From the NCBI RefSeq assembly GCF_012584515.1, contig NZ_CP051461.1, positions 3,653,501 to 3,717,500 on the forward strand: a DNA stretch of 64,000 nt, in the 5' to 3' direction. Positions 17,071 through 26,804 of the stretch are shown here, one piece after another; within the stretch, counting starts at the first letter, position 1; each line of letters starts with the position of its first letter. This DNA is from Polaromonas vacuolata (lineage in GTDB: Bacteria > Pseudomonadota > Gammaproteobacteria > Burkholderiales > Burkholderiaceae_C). Below the pieces are notes generated by a model. The model worked only from the letters and a program-made list of their open reading frames with translations. It was not told the origin of the DNA and did not search any database. The translations under genes and the position numbers were made by a program.

Positions 17071-18065
17071 GGCAAATTCTCCACACCAGTCTGGGCACTC
17101 AGGCGCACGGTCTCATTGCTACGTGTCACACTCAGCGCCAAACGCACCAGGCCTAAATGGCCACTGGCGCTGTCGTAGTCAAAACGGCATTCACTGACAT
17201 TGCTGGCCAACACGGCGGGCTTGTCAGTTACCGCATTAAGGTTGGTAAGTATGGCCGCACAGCTGGTGGGCGGGGGGTAGGCGGTTAGGCCCTGCGCATT
17301 ACTCAGTGCGCTTCTTGCGTAGCGGTAAAGCGTGCCCTGCCCGTTGCCCGCCGCGTCTAGGCCGGCACCAGAGCAGACGTAGCTCACCACCTGCTCATCG
17401 CCGGGAATGATTTGAAAGCGTTTGCTCGCGGATGGCAGGGGAAAAGGCGTGCTGCGCCCGCTAATTTGAAGCTGTGTTTCAGGCCCGTAACTCACGCCGC
17501 TCAGCAGCCCGCCGGGTATGGCCAGCGTACTAGCGCTAATTTGAGCGACATTGTCGAGCCGGTAGGCATCAGAGCCCACACTGCCTAGGTTGTAGACCGC
17601 CACCAAGTCGCCCGTGCGAATGTGCTGATCTGAGGGCAACGCCGGGTTCTCGCCCAGCATATTAAAACTGCTCGCGACTAGGTTGAAGTCGAGCACATTT
17701 AAATTGGTCTGCGCCAGCGCTGCGCGGCTGTCTATCGCTTCTCGGTAGCGCCCACCGGTGCGGGTGGGGATGAACTCTAGGCACTGCGCATCGTTAGCGA
17801 CTAAGCGCACGCTGTTGGGCAGCGCCTTGCGCAGGTCGCGGCTGACTCGGCGCAGCGCCGTGTCGGCCGAGTCACTTAAGTCGGCGCGGCGACTGCCGGC
17901 CAGATAGGTATCGATTGGCGTTTTCATGGCCACCACCACGACCACGCCCAGCGCGCCCATGAGGGTGATGACCAACACCATTTCAATCAGCGTAAAGCCT
18001 CTTTGCCGCCGGCGTAGTGAGCGTGGTGGGTATGCTGAGTCTGGTAGATAGCGCCGGTCTGTCAT
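17067..18065 (-). CDS. mshO: MSHA minor pilin MshO, distal copy
   Basis: 332 residues. Type III prepilin signal RRQRGFTLIEMVLVITLMGA with G/F cleavage site and E5, then a long globular domain beginning IDTYLAGSRRADLSDSADTA, typical of MshO. It belongs to the minor-pilin set thought to prime pilus assembly. Coupled by ATGA overlaps to mshD and mshP. Translation identical to the copy at 24852-25850. Confidence 0.88.
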   Translation of the reverse strand: MTDRRYLPDSAYPPRSLRRRQRGFTLIEMVLVITLMGALGVVVVVAMKTPIDTYLAGSRRADLSDSADTALRRVSRDLRKALPNSVRLVANDAQCLEFIPTRTGGRYREAIDSRAALAQTNLNVLDFNLVASSFNMLGENPALPSDQHIRTGDLVAVYNLGSVGSDAYRLDNVAQISASTLAIPGGLLSGVSYGPETQLQISGRSTPFPLPSASKRFQIIPGDEQVVSYVCSGAGLDAAGNGQGTLYRYARSALSNAQGLTAYPPPTSCAAILTNLNAVTDKPAVLASNVSECRFDYDSASGHLGLVRLALSVTRSNETVRLSAQTGVENLP

Positions 18066-18481
18066 TTCCCTGCACCCGTCATATCGTAGTTAGAGCGGTA
18101 GCCAGTCAAGCTCAGACTTTGGTCGGCAAACTGCACCGTGACGGCAATTTTTTTAGTCTCTACAAGAGGGGTTGAGGCACTGCCGAGCGCGCCAGCGTCG
18201 CTGACCAGCACCGATGCCTGCAAGCCGTTCACGCTACTCTGGGCTGGCGGCGTCACAATTTCTGAGTAGTCTTTTTGCACCATCTCTTGCAGCAGTCCTT
18301 GGGCCATCTCAACCGCTTGTTTTCTCTGCAAAGGCAGGGCGCTAAATTTCACCGCCACCGCCATCACCTGCAGCAAGCCGGCCATGGCAACCGAGACCAC
18401 GACCAAAAAAATAATCATCTCAATTAACGTAAAACCACGCTCAGAAGGCTTAGTCATGGACGTAGCCGGTAGAGTCTTCAA
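18062..18481 (-). CDS. mshD: MSHA minor pilin MshD, distal copy
   Basis: 139 residues from the first ATG; an internal ATG at 18457 (MTKPSERGFTLIEM) gives a shorter leader and less overlap with mshC, and may be the true start. Prepilin motif ERGFTLIEMIIFLVVVSVAM. Minor pilin of the MSHA core complex. Translation identical to the copy at 25847-26266. Confidence 0.85.
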   Translation of the reverse strand: MKTLPATSMTKPSERGFTLIEMIIFLVVVSVAMAGLLQVMAVAVKFSALPLQRKQAVEMAQGLLQEMVQKDYSEIVTPPAQSSVNGLQASVLVSDAGALGSASTPLVETKKIAVTVQFADQSLSLTGYRSNYDMTGAGK

Positions 18482-18995
18482 TCACGATGCGGAGTGAGAT
18501 AGGCACGCCGTCAACCGCCACTTGTATGGATTGAACACCCAAGGTGGGCTGACCCAAACCATCAAATGTCAGCACAGCAGGTGTAGCGCTGAAAGACACA
18601 CCATTGCGCGCTTGAACACAGGCCTTAACGCCTACTGGTAAGCCTTGGCTACAGTTCTGCGCCGGGCCAGACAGGGCTGTATCACAGGCACCGCCCGCAG
18701 TAGAGGCAATAGAAAGCTGCGCCGACGTACCAGTGAAAGTCGCGCAAACATTGCGCCGCTGAGCGATCGCGGACTTTTGCGCGTATCGCAGCAAAGCGAT
18801 GGTTTCATCATGGAAACCGCGGGCAAAAAAACTGCTGTTGTCCATCATGCGCGGAACAGCATAGGCAGACAAAGCGCCCAGCACCGTCACGACGGTGATG
18901 AGCTCCAACAATGAAATACCCGATTGCAGCAAACGTGCAGGTCGGACTATCTCAAATACGGACTGACGACTCAAAAGCGCGAGGCCATAGCACAA
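18450..18995 (-). CDS. mshC: MSHA minor pilin MshC (FimT/GspH-like), distal copy
   Basis: Up to 181 residues. Prepilin motif QSGISLLELITVVTVLGALS (cleavage G/I), then a FimT/GspH-like globular domain with four Cys. The globular domain is identical to that at 26235-26804, but the leader and first helix differ (the other copy has SGITMVELLTVVVILGVLS). The switch from identical to divergent sequence falls at 18864. The true start is uncertain because leaders of this class vary. Confidence 0.85.
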   Translation of the reverse strand: MCYGLALLSRQSVFEIVRPARLLQSGISLLELITVVTVLGALSAYAVPRMMDNSSFFARGFHDETIALLRYAQKSAIAQRRNVCATFTGTSAQLSIASTAGGACDTALSGPAQNCSQGLPVGVKACVQARNGVSFSATPAVLTFDGLGQPTLGVQSIQVAVDGVPISLRIVIEDSTGYVHD

Positions 18996-19010
18996 GCTAA
19001 ATTCCTAGCT

Positions 19011-19436
19011 TCAGAGAATACCGATTACCCCGAACTGAGCGGTTTTGGGCGTATTGTTGGTTTCTGTGAGAGTTAAGGTGCAGAGGTTGTTGCCGACAAC
19101 CAGTACGGCACCAGCAGCAGCACCGACAGCAGGGCTAGCCGTGTAACCTGTAGGCAAACCACTCGCTAGAAGCAGCGGTGCGACAGTTGCGCATGTAATA
19201 ACTGTGTCAACTGTCGCAAAGCTATCAGTTGTGGTGCCAGTAACGCTGCGCTTAGCGTAATTAGCGTTCGCAGCCGTGGTAAGAGTATCCGCAACACCCT
19301 TGACAGCAGCCTGCGACGCGTCACCCTTTAAGTCCGTAAATTTAGGGATGGCCACAGCAGCCAGCACACCTAGGATCACGGTTGTTGCAACCAATTCAAT
19401 TAAAGTAAAACCGCGTTGTGTTTTTTGCATTTTCAT
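19011..19436 (-). CDS. mshA: MSHA major pilin MshA, distal copy
   Basis: About 141 residues from the ATG at 19436, which has GGTG upstream. Prepilin peptide QKTQRGFTLIELVATTVILG, then AIPKFTDLKGDASQAAVKGV. The variable domain has two Cys (VITCATV and NNLCTLTLTETN) forming the expected D-loop. N-terminal part is close to the pilin at 26794-27192, while the C-terminal half differs strongly in sequence and length. An A+T-rich leader precedes it, suggesting its own promoter. Confidence 0.9.
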   Translation of the reverse strand: MKMQKTQRGFTLIELVATTVILGVLAAVAIPKFTDLKGDASQAAVKGVADTLTTAANANYAKRSVTGTTTDSFATVDTVITCATVAPLLLASGLPTGYTASPAVGAAAGAVLVVGNNLCTLTLTETNNTPKTAQFGVIGIL

Positions 19437-19939
19437 ATTGAGCACCATTAAATAAATAAATATGTTGCTGTCTTTTTAAGACAGATAAATTCACAAAATC
19501 TATACAAATCACATTATAAATGTGATGTCAGAAAATTGACGCATTTGTATACTAAAAATAATTAAATTAATTTAATTGTCACATATTGAGACTAATAAAT
19601 TTATTACAATTATTTAGTACTACCAATCCTTTTGCTGAGTAGACGCCTGACACAAGTCCTACATCGAGGAGATCACTTGCAAAGCCAACGCTCTAGCAAG
19701 CGCGGGACAAGACGACAAATAGAAGTATCCGTCGATAGACATACAAGAAAATTAAGGACCTAAGATGACCAATATCGAATGATTAAGTTCAATAACCGCA
19801 GCTAGTCTGGCGCGAGAAAGGAACGAAATTAGCTTCTCAGCACAGATGCCGAAGGCGAGAACTTTTCAATCAAGACGATGACACGAAGCCAATTCTTAAA
19901 AGACTATGACGTTAACTTGGCGAGCGCAACAAGCGGTCT
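19437..19939. other. Gene-free leader of the distal pilin gene
   Basis: The first 200 bases (to about 19640) are very A+T-rich and probably hold the mshA promoter for minus-strand transcription. The rest, to the mshL relic, shows no open frame with recognisable similarity, with stops in all frames. It looks like decayed sequence. I see no RNA gene. Confidence 0.5.
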
Positions 19940-20430
19940 GGCCGCAAAACTACCATCGAGGCGAATCACCTGAGCACGTACCGTATCCATCTCGTCTAGC
20001 GGGGTGGAGGCATTGCGGATTTGTGCTTCACAGTCTTAGGCAGTGCGAATAATCGTCGGCTTGATCAGCACCAGCACTTCTTTTTTACGCCCGTTGTTGA
20101 TCCGGTTGCCAAACAAATTTGCGCGCAAGGTGTTGTCCCCGAGACGGGTAGGCCAAAAGACTGGCGGCTGCAACGTATCTATATAAAGCGCCAGTGTTGA
20201 CGACGTCACCGTATATGGTTTCACTATGCTATTTGTCTGTTTCACGCTGGCTTGAAGCCAGCGGCAGGTTGTAGCTGCCACGATAGTTCAAGTCAATTTG
20301 CCGATTCTTCTCGGTCACCATGGTCACCGAAGGGCGTACATGCAACATGATGCTGTTGCCAGAGTCGATCTTCGGCGTGACATCGAGTGAGATGCCGGAG
20401 GAAAAAAGGCGTCAGAGTCATCGTCGGCGT
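19940..20430 (-). pseudogene. mshL: Relic of the 3' half of mshL
   Basis: Degenerate copy of the secretin C-terminal region, matching about 9153-9641 of the intact mshL. Recognisable fragments include KKEVLVLIKPTIIRTA and, further upstream, the segment around NRIDLN-like residues. It is broken by stop codons and indels. It ends abruptly near 20430, where in an intact cassette more than 3 kb (rest of mshL, mshK, mshJ, PilN-like gene) should follow back to mshI. This shows that the duplication once reached into mshL and then suffered an internal deletion. Confidence 0.85.
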
Positions 20431-20555
20431 AGTAACTCAGCAAGATCACCCAAACCTAGGCAAAAACATGCAGCGTCAAAAGCAATAGGCATAGCAAAAA
20501 ATTACCGGCTACGCAACAAACGCAAATATTGGTTAATTTGAGCAACTATGACTTC

Positions 20556-21740
20556 CTAGAGAAGCGGGGAAGACTGACGTAAAAGCACTCCTAACAACGG
20601 CAGACAAAGTGCTAACTCATTGGCCTGAGGGCCAACGCCCGGCTCGAAACCGCTAAGCAAGCCAGTCGCATTTAACGGTCGTACGCTGCGCCCTAGTCGC
20701 CCAATCAACCAGGTCGCACAGAGCTGACTGTAGCTGCCCGCAAAAACTTGCAGACTACTCAAACGTCGACCCGCGCGTGAACGCTCCCAAAGGTCTAGCG
20801 AGCGCTGCAACTGCAGCACCAGCTCCCGACCTTCTGGCGCCTGAGGGTCAAACAAACCCGCACTAGCCTGAGTCATCGCATGCTGCTGGCCGCGGTAGTC
20901 CTGCGCACTGGTCGACTCCGTAGCGTATGCGGATTTCGGCTCAACAAACGACGCGTTGGATTGCCCATCCACGTGCCAGTGGTCGGCGAGAAACCCTTTT
21001 GGCAGCTCTATGCTCCGGGTGTAGAGCAACGCTTGACCCGCACTAATTGTCAGCACCGCCGCTTGGCCGGCGATGAATAGCAAGCTGGCTTGGGCATGTT
21101 CACCTTGCTCGCGGTGCTCATTTCGATCAGCGAGCACTAACTGCAAGTTGCGTTGAGCCGTTTCTTGAATATCTATCAAAGAGACCGTCCATTGCATAGC
21201 ATCAGCCAGCACCAAAAGGTCACGTAGCAGCGGATTAGAAGCGGCGACCACGAAGATGCGGGAAGGCCCCAATGTTGCGTCACCACCAACAAGTCCGACC
21301 GGCATCACATCCAGCGTGATGTCTTGAGATGTGTCTTGACCCACACGCGGCACCAGTGACTGCAGTATGTCCTGCAGCTGATAGCGCACAGCCTGACGCA
21401 GCTCGCTAGAAGCTACCGCAGGCCGGTCTATCTCCAACATCTGGTATTGACCGGGGCGCAACATAATCTGCACCGCCAGACCTCTGAGATTTAAGTCCTG
21501 CAAACGTTTCACAAAGTCTTGCAGCTGGTCCATGCCTTGACTCTCTACGCCGCAGTCAAGCAACACCTTGGCGCCAGAGGCATCGGACTCCAGTCGCAAA
21601 TAGGCTAGTGTGCCTTCAAACCAAGACAGCACCAAATGCTGGCCACCAGCCTTGCGCTGCCAAGGCCAGCGAAATGAACGGCCAGCGCTGCTTGAAAAGA
21701 TGCTCAAAAGTTCTCCCGTTTGTAAATCACCGGACTGCAA
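20556..21740 (-). CDS. mshI: MSHA biogenesis protein MshI, proximal copy
   Basis: 394 residues, paralogue of the gene at 12714-13904. Identical over about the first 46 residues (MQSGDLQTGELLSIFSSS onward), very similar to about residue 130, then with scattered replacements and a two-residue length difference. Reading frame is intact, but the downstream PilN-like, mshJ and mshK genes are missing here, so it would have to use the partners made by the distal cassette. Starts inside the 3' end of mshQ. Confidence 0.85.
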   Translation of the reverse strand: MQSGDLQTGELLSIFSSSAGRSFRWPWQRKAGGQHLVLSWFEGTLAYLRLESDASGAKVLLDCGVESQGMDQLQDFVKRLQDLNLRGLAVQIMLRPGQYQMLEIDRPAVASSELRQAVRYQLQDILQSLVPRVGQDTSQDITLDVMPVGLVGGDATLGPSRIFVVAASNPLLRDLLVLADAMQWTVSLIDIQETAQRNLQLVLADRNEHREQGEHAQASLLFIAGQAAVLTISAGQALLYTRSIELPKGFLADHWHVDGQSNASFVEPKSAYATESTSAQDYRGQQHAMTQASAGLFDPQAPEGRELVLQLQRSLDLWERSRAGRRLSSLQVFAGSYSQLCATWLIGRLGRSVRPLNATGLLSGFEPGVGPQANELALCLPLLGVLLRQSSPLL

Positions 21741-24463
21741 CTGCCAAAATTCGCGTTGACCACTGGATTACTAAGAGTGCTAGCTTGCCAAGCGAACTGC
21801 AACCAAGTGGGCACAGCGGCTGACACTGAAACCCCACCGGAGTTACCCGCGCCCGGAGATTTGAGCCAGAGATTGAAATTACCCGCAAAGCCGGCAACAC
21901 CTTGGCTGTCCGTGCCATTTAAGCCGCCTTGCAAAAAGCTGCGTCCCGCCACTGCAACCGGTTGCGCACAGCCTCTGCCGCTGAGGTTGGCGCTTTCCAA
22001 TACGCAGGTCTTGGCACTGATATCAGGCGTGCTAACTGGTGCAATTGAGAGCGTCACACGTGTGCCGATATCGTCCGCGTTTAAGCGCCAGAACTGACCA
22101 TCCCAGTACTCGGCGCGCAGTGAAAGGGGTAAATCCTGCAGCTCAGAAATGCAACTAGACTTCAAGCGCACCCGACCATGGCGAATAATGCTGCTGCCAA
22201 TTAACACCCGGTCGTTGACTGCACTGGTGCCGACTTGACTGGCTAGGCTTTTATCCCCCGTCAACGCCCCAACCTGATCTAAATCCAAAGGGTCTATGCC
22301 AATGCGAAGTGCTTCAAAGGGACCCGCCGGTGCAGCCGTTCGGTTCAGCCTAAACGCCGCACTCATACGCCCGACGCCTTCCGTCCATTGACCCTCAGAG
22401 GACAGCAGCTGCAACTGACCCGCCGCACCGCCATTGGCAAACGCGGTGGCACTCGTTGGCGTGGTTCCATCCGTTAGGTTCACCGCGGCAAAGCCAAAGT
22501 TGCCCGCTGCAGTGGCATCAAAACGGGCAAATGCACCGTCGTAGTTACGGGTAATCGATGACGGCGCAAAGCCGTTGCTGGCACTGAGGGTAAAGCTGCG
22601 GATGGAAAAGTCCTCACCCGCGTAAGTAAAGCGCGACTCGCTCGGGCCGGCCACATCGGTACAAGCCGCGCCGCTGCAGCGGTTGGCAAAACGGCCGGCG
22701 CTGACGGCGAAATGGTCGGGTATGAAGCGGCCAAAAAATGGACTCTCTAAGCTGCCAATATTGCAGCCAATCCGACCGCTGGCGTCTACTTGGTTAGAAA
22801 AAGAGCCCGCCACGCAGCGACCCGCTGCTTGATCTTGAGCAGTGAACGAGCTGTCCACCAACGCACCCGCATTTAATCTGAAATAGCCGACCTCGCCGTA
22901 GCGAAAATTTATGCCACTGGCAGCACCAATATCCGCCGAGGCGAGACCAAAACTACCCGAAAGCGCGCCGACCTGCAGCGCACCAGCATGAGCTTGCAAC
23001 TGGCTGGGGTCTAACACTGGTGTGCCTTTGTAACCCAAAGCACTGCTGGTGGCGGTCAAACCAAACTGTGCACCGGCCTTAATCACAGATGCAGCGCTGG
23101 CGCCGCTACCGCTAGGGTCAGCATTGGCATCCGGCGAGGTAACGGTAAAACCGCTTGGCCGCACCGCAAAACTCTCGGACGAGCATGACACCAGTGCGGG
23201 GCTCACAGTGGTGTCCCGGATTCGGCAACGCAAGCTGGCATAGGCTGATGTCACCCCCAAAGCAGGCGAGACTTTGCGTCCTTGGTCAGTCGAACTTAAC
23301 ACCAGAGACTGCGCTGACCCGACAGCGGCACGCGACTCACAAGCCGTGCTGTCAGCGCCGTCCACTAGTTCTAGGCTTAAAGTTTTGGAGGGGCCACCGT
23401 TCACTACGTAGCTTGTCTGAAGATTGCCGTTAACTTGGAGCGCCACCACGTCAAAAGCAAACGTCTGGCCAGCTAGCCGGGTATAAAGCGGACGACGCGA
23501 TGTGCTATCCAAAGTCTGATTGGCGCTGTGCTCAAGACAATCAAAAGCAGCCGCATTCAGCGAGCAAACCGACCCAGCAGCATACGAGGATCCACAAACA
23601 ACAACACCTGCACCCGCGGTAACAGCACCGGTCTGACTGGCAACGCCACCGCTAACAACAGAGTCTGCGCCCACAGTAACCGCACCGCTGACGCTGGCGA
23701 TTGCACCGCTGACCTGGCTATTCGCCCCTACACCAATAACGCCGCTTGTGCTGGTGATGCTACCTTTAACGACGCTTCCAGCGCCCACGCTGATTACACC
23801 TGACTCAGTCGAGATACTGCCATCCGCGTTGAAAAGTGCGCCCAAGGTAATGGCGCCGGTGACGGTGCTGATGTTGCCAACGATTTGGCTGCTGGCTCCC
23901 AGCGTAAGCGCACCGCTGACGGTTGAGACGTTACCTGTCACGTTGCTACCTGCGCCAACGGTGAGTGCACCTGAATCAGTACTGACAGCCCCAACCACTG
24001 TACTGCCCGCGCCCAGGACAATAGCGCCGCCGACAGTGCTGATGCTTCCTCCCAATTTACTGTCTGCACCAACCGACACCGCCGCTGAGCCGATGATATT
24101 GGCATTGGCAATCACATTAGCGCCCAACGCTGCTGCTGCGCCAACCGAAATAGTCAGATCGGCAACTTGGCCTGTTGCATTCACAAAACTGCTAGCGCCA
24201 GCGGTAAAAGCGCCGTCTATTTTTAGCGTGACCGGCGCGGTAGATACGACGGTTAATGTGTCACCAGCGGCTAGCGTCAGGCTAGAACAAACATAGTTGT
24301 CGGCACTGATGATGCTGCAACCGGCAGGCAGACTGTTGGCGTCACTGGAGAAATGAAAATCTATGGCCTGCACCGGCATGCCCACCAGTAGCAAAGACAG
24401 GCACAGCAGCAAAGCCACCAAACGGGTTGGCTTACGCACGACGACAGAAGGGTAGCGACTCAT
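21704..24463 (-). CDS. mshQ: MshQ-like surface protein with repeat domain, proximal copy
   Basis: 919 residues. Same architecture as the gene at 13868-16678: identical signal peptide, then a repeat region (residues about 75-305) of about 20-residue units such as VSTVSGALTLGASSQIVGNI, then the MshQ C-terminal region. The repeat region is rearranged and substituted relative to the other copy, whereas C-terminal blocks (for example the segment with RFANRCSGAACTDVAG and that with RHGRVRLKSSCISELQ) are essentially identical. The protein therefore is a mosaic of conserved and diversified parts. Confidence 0.88.
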   Translation of the reverse strand: MSRYPSVVVRKPTRLVALLLCLSLLLVGMPVQAIDFHFSSDANSLPAGCSIISADNYVCSSLTLAAGDTLTVVSTAPVTLKIDGAFTAGASSFVNATGQVADLTISVGAAAALGANVIANANIIGSAAVSVGADSKLGGSISTVGGAIVLGAGSTVVGAVSTDSGALTVGAGSNVTGNVSTVSGALTLGASSQIVGNISTVTGAITLGALFNADGSISTESGVISVGAGSVVKGSITSTSGVIGVGANSQVSGAIASVSGAVTVGADSVVSGGVASQTGAVTAGAGVVVCGSSYAAGSVCSLNAAAFDCLEHSANQTLDSTSRRPLYTRLAGQTFAFDVVALQVNGNLQTSYVVNGGPSKTLSLELVDGADSTACESRAAVGSAQSLVLSSTDQGRKVSPALGVTSAYASLRCRIRDTTVSPALVSCSSESFAVRPSGFTVTSPDANADPSGSGASAASVIKAGAQFGLTATSSALGYKGTPVLDPSQLQAHAGALQVGALSGSFGLASADIGAASGINFRYGEVGYFRLNAGALVDSSFTAQDQAAGRCVAGSFSNQVDASGRIGCNIGSLESPFFGRFIPDHFAVSAGRFANRCSGAACTDVAGPSESRFTYAGEDFSIRSFTLSASNGFAPSSITRNYDGAFARFDATAAGNFGFAAVNLTDGTTPTSATAFANGGAAGQLQLLSSEGQWTEGVGRMSAAFRLNRTAAPAGPFEALRIGIDPLDLDQVGALTGDKSLASQVGTSAVNDRVLIGSSIIRHGRVRLKSSCISELQDLPLSLRAEYWDGQFWRLNADDIGTRVTLSIAPVSTPDISAKTCVLESANLSGRGCAQPVAVAGRSFLQGGLNGTDSQGVAGFAGNFNLWLKSPGAGNSGGVSVSAAVPTWLQFAWQASTLSNPVVNANFGSCSPVIYKRENF

Positions 24464-24855
24464 TTTTCCACCGTCGCCGTTAGGCTACGCTCAATAAAAC
24501 CCAATGTACTGGGCGCGAGTTGATTCTGGGCCGTCACATCGATATGAAAAATCCGTGTCGTCACGCCCGCCTCGTCATAGGCCTGCGGAACGCAAGCAAT
24601 AGCGATAGAAAAACTCTCCAGCGTCGTGGGCGGCGAGGCACAAGCGCCAGTTTTAAACACGCTGGCAATCGCCCAGTCCATTGCGCCCTGAGCCGCCCAC
24701 TCGCCGCGCGTGCCTTGCAAGTCTTGTGCGCCGTTGATCTGCTGCGCGCTGGAGAACTGCAGCATATAGCCGCCCATCGCGCCGACCACGACGAGAAAAA
24801 AAACCGCAGCAAAGATAGCGAAACCACGCTGCTTTTTAGCCGGCATTAGCCTCAT
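24460..24855 (-). CDS. mshP: MSHA minor pilin-like protein MshP, proximal copy
   Basis: Translation identical to the 131-residue MshP at 16675-17070, with the same ATGA couplings to mshO and mshQ. Prepilin-like leader KKQRGFAIFAAVFFLVVVGA. Lies in the block that appears identical at the DNA level between the two cassettes (offset 7785). Confidence 0.85.
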   Translation of the reverse strand: MRLMPAKKQRGFAIFAAVFFLVVVGAMGGYMLQFSSAQQINGAQDLQGTRGEWAAQGAMDWAIASVFKTGACASPPTTLESFSIAIACVPQAYDEAGVTTRIFHIDVTAQNQLAPSTLGFIERSLTATVEK

Positions 24856-25850
24856 GGCAAATTCTCCACACCAGTCTGGGCACTCAGGCGCACGGTCTCA
24901 TTGCTACGTGTCACACTCAGCGCCAAACGCACCAGGCCTAAATGGCCACTGGCGCTGTCGTAGTCAAAACGGCATTCACTGACATTGCTGGCCAACACGG
25001 CGGGCTTGTCAGTTACCGCATTAAGGTTGGTAAGTATGGCCGCACAGCTGGTGGGCGGGGGGTAGGCGGTTAGGCCCTGCGCATTACTCAGTGCGCTTCT
25101 TGCGTAGCGGTAAAGCGTGCCCTGCCCGTTGCCCGCCGCGTCTAGGCCGGCACCAGAGCAGACGTAGCTCACCACCTGCTCATCGCCGGGAATGATTTGA
25201 AAGCGTTTGCTCGCGGATGGCAGGGGAAAAGGCGTGCTGCGCCCGCTAATTTGAAGCTGTGTTTCAGGCCCGTAACTCACGCCGCTCAGCAGCCCGCCGG
25301 GTATGGCCAGCGTACTAGCGCTAATTTGAGCGACATTGTCGAGCCGGTAGGCATCAGAGCCCACACTGCCTAGGTTGTAGACCGCCACCAAGTCGCCCGT
25401 GCGAATGTGCTGATCTGAGGGCAACGCCGGGTTCTCGCCCAGCATATTAAAACTGCTCGCGACTAGGTTGAAGTCGAGCACATTTAAATTGGTCTGCGCC
25501 AGCGCTGCGCGGCTGTCTATCGCTTCTCGGTAGCGCCCACCGGTGCGGGTGGGGATGAACTCTAGGCACTGCGCATCGTTAGCGACTAAGCGCACGCTGT
25601 TGGGCAGCGCCTTGCGCAGGTCGCGGCTGACTCGGCGCAGCGCCGTGTCGGCCGAGTCACTTAAGTCGGCGCGGCGACTGCCGGCCAGATAGGTATCGAT
25701 TGGCGTTTTCATGGCCACCACCACGACCACGCCCAGCGCGCCCATGAGGGTGATGACCAACACCATTTCAATCAGCGTAAAGCCTCTTTGCCGCCGGCGT
25801 AGTGAGCGTGGTGGGTATGCTGAGTCTGGTAGATAGCGCCGGTCTGTCAT
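24852..25850 (-). CDS. mshO: MSHA minor pilin MshO, proximal copy
   Basis: 332 residues, translation identical to the MshO at 17067-18065, including the leader RRQRGFTLIEMVLVITLMGA. Both copies are intact, so either can supply the minor pilin. Overlaps mshD upstream and mshP downstream by ATGA junctions. Confidence 0.88.
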   Translation of the reverse strand: MTDRRYLPDSAYPPRSLRRRQRGFTLIEMVLVITLMGALGVVVVVAMKTPIDTYLAGSRRADLSDSADTALRRVSRDLRKALPNSVRLVANDAQCLEFIPTRTGGRYREAIDSRAALAQTNLNVLDFNLVASSFNMLGENPALPSDQHIRTGDLVAVYNLGSVGSDAYRLDNVAQISASTLAIPGGLLSGVSYGPETQLQISGRSTPFPLPSASKRFQIIPGDEQVVSYVCSGAGLDAAGNGQGTLYRYARSALSNAQGLTAYPPPTSCAAILTNLNAVTDKPAVLASNVSECRFDYDSASGHLGLVRLALSVTRSNETVRLSAQTGVENLP

Positions 25851-26266
25851 TTCCCTGCACCCGTCATATCGTAGTTAGAGCGGTAGCCAGTCAAGCTCAG
25901 ACTTTGGTCGGCAAACTGCACCGTGACGGCAATTTTTTTAGTCTCTACAAGAGGGGTTGAGGCACTGCCGAGCGCGCCAGCGTCGCTGACCAGCACCGAT
26001 GCCTGCAAGCCGTTCACGCTACTCTGGGCTGGCGGCGTCACAATTTCTGAGTAGTCTTTTTGCACCATCTCTTGCAGCAGTCCTTGGGCCATCTCAACCG
26101 CTTGTTTTCTCTGCAAAGGCAGGGCGCTAAATTTCACCGCCACCGCCATCACCTGCAGCAAGCCGGCCATGGCAACCGAGACCACGACCAAAAAAATAAT
26201 CATCTCAATTAACGTAAAACCACGCTCAGAAGGCTTAGTCATGGACGTAGCCGGTAGAGTCTTCAA
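25847..26266 (-). CDS. mshD: MSHA minor pilin MshD, proximal copy
   Basis: 139 residues, translation identical to the MshD at 18062-18481. Prepilin motif ERGFTLIEMIIFLVVVSVAM. Start alternatives are the same as for the other copy. Part of the identical block of the duplication. Confidence 0.85.
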   Translation of the reverse strand: MKTLPATSMTKPSERGFTLIEMIIFLVVVSVAMAGLLQVMAVAVKFSALPLQRKQAVEMAQGLLQEMVQKDYSEIVTPPAQSSVNGLQASVLVSDAGALGSASTPLVETKKIAVTVQFADQSLSLTGYRSNYDMTGAGK

Positions 26267-26804
26267 TCACGATGCGGAGTGAGATAGGCACGCCGTCAAC
26301 CGCCACTTGTATGGATTGAACACCCAAGGTGGGCTGACCCAAACCATCAAATGTCAGCACAGCAGGTGTAGCGCTGAAAGACACACCATTGCGCGCTTGA
26401 ACACAGGCCTTAACGCCTACTGGTAAGCCTTGGCTACAGTTCTGCGCCGGGCCAGACAGGGCTGTATCACAGGCACCGCCCGCAGTAGAGGCAATAGAAA
26501 GCTGCGCCGACGTACCAGTGAAAGTCGCGCAAACATTGCGCCGCTGAGCGATCGCGGACTTTTGCGCGTATCGCAGCAAAGCGATGGTTTCATCATGGAA
26601 ACCGCGGGCAAAAAAACTGCTGTTGTCCATCATGCGCGGAACAGCATAGACAGACAACACGCCTAGTATGACCACCACAGTGAGTAACTCCACCATGGTG
26701 ATGCCGGACTGTCGCAAACGTTTTTGATTGTATTTAACCCACAAAGTCGCACAACTTTTCGAAGCGAAACATTGATACAAGATAAGATTAATCTCAGTTA
26801 ACAC
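26235..26804 (-). CDS. mshC: MSHA minor pilin MshC (FimT/GspH-like), proximal copy
   Basis: Up to 189 residues. Leader and first helix RQSGITMVELLTVVVILGVL differ from the distal copy, then from YAVPRMMDNSSFFARG onward the protein is identical. The first possible start overlaps the end of mshA by 11 bp; a later start is possible. The junction between divergent and identical DNA is at 26649. Confidence 0.85.
   Translation of the reverse strand: MLTEINLILYQCFASKSCATLWVKYNQKRLRQSGITMVELLTVVVILGVLSVYAVPRMMDNSSFFARGFHDETIALLRYAQKSAIAQRRNVCATFTGTSAQLSIASTAGGACDTALSGPAQNCSQGLPVGVKACVQARNGVSFSATPAVLTFDGLGQPTLGVQSIQVAVDGVPISLRIVIEDSTGYVHD

Larger units (their letters stand above)
12714..19436 (-). 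repeat. Tandem duplication of MSHA cassette, distal unit (mshA-C-D-O-P-Q-I)
   Basis: Seven genes in the same order and orientation as in 20556-27192. Constant offset of 7785 across mshC, mshD, mshO and mshP; 7836 at the end of mshQ because MshQ differs by 51 bp. Block 16638-18864 appears identical to 24423-26649 (about 2.2 kb), flanked by divergent pilin/mshC 5' end on one side and the mshQ repeat region on the other. Long near-identical stretches recur in the 3' part of mshQ and the 5' part of mshI. Confidence 0.95.
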
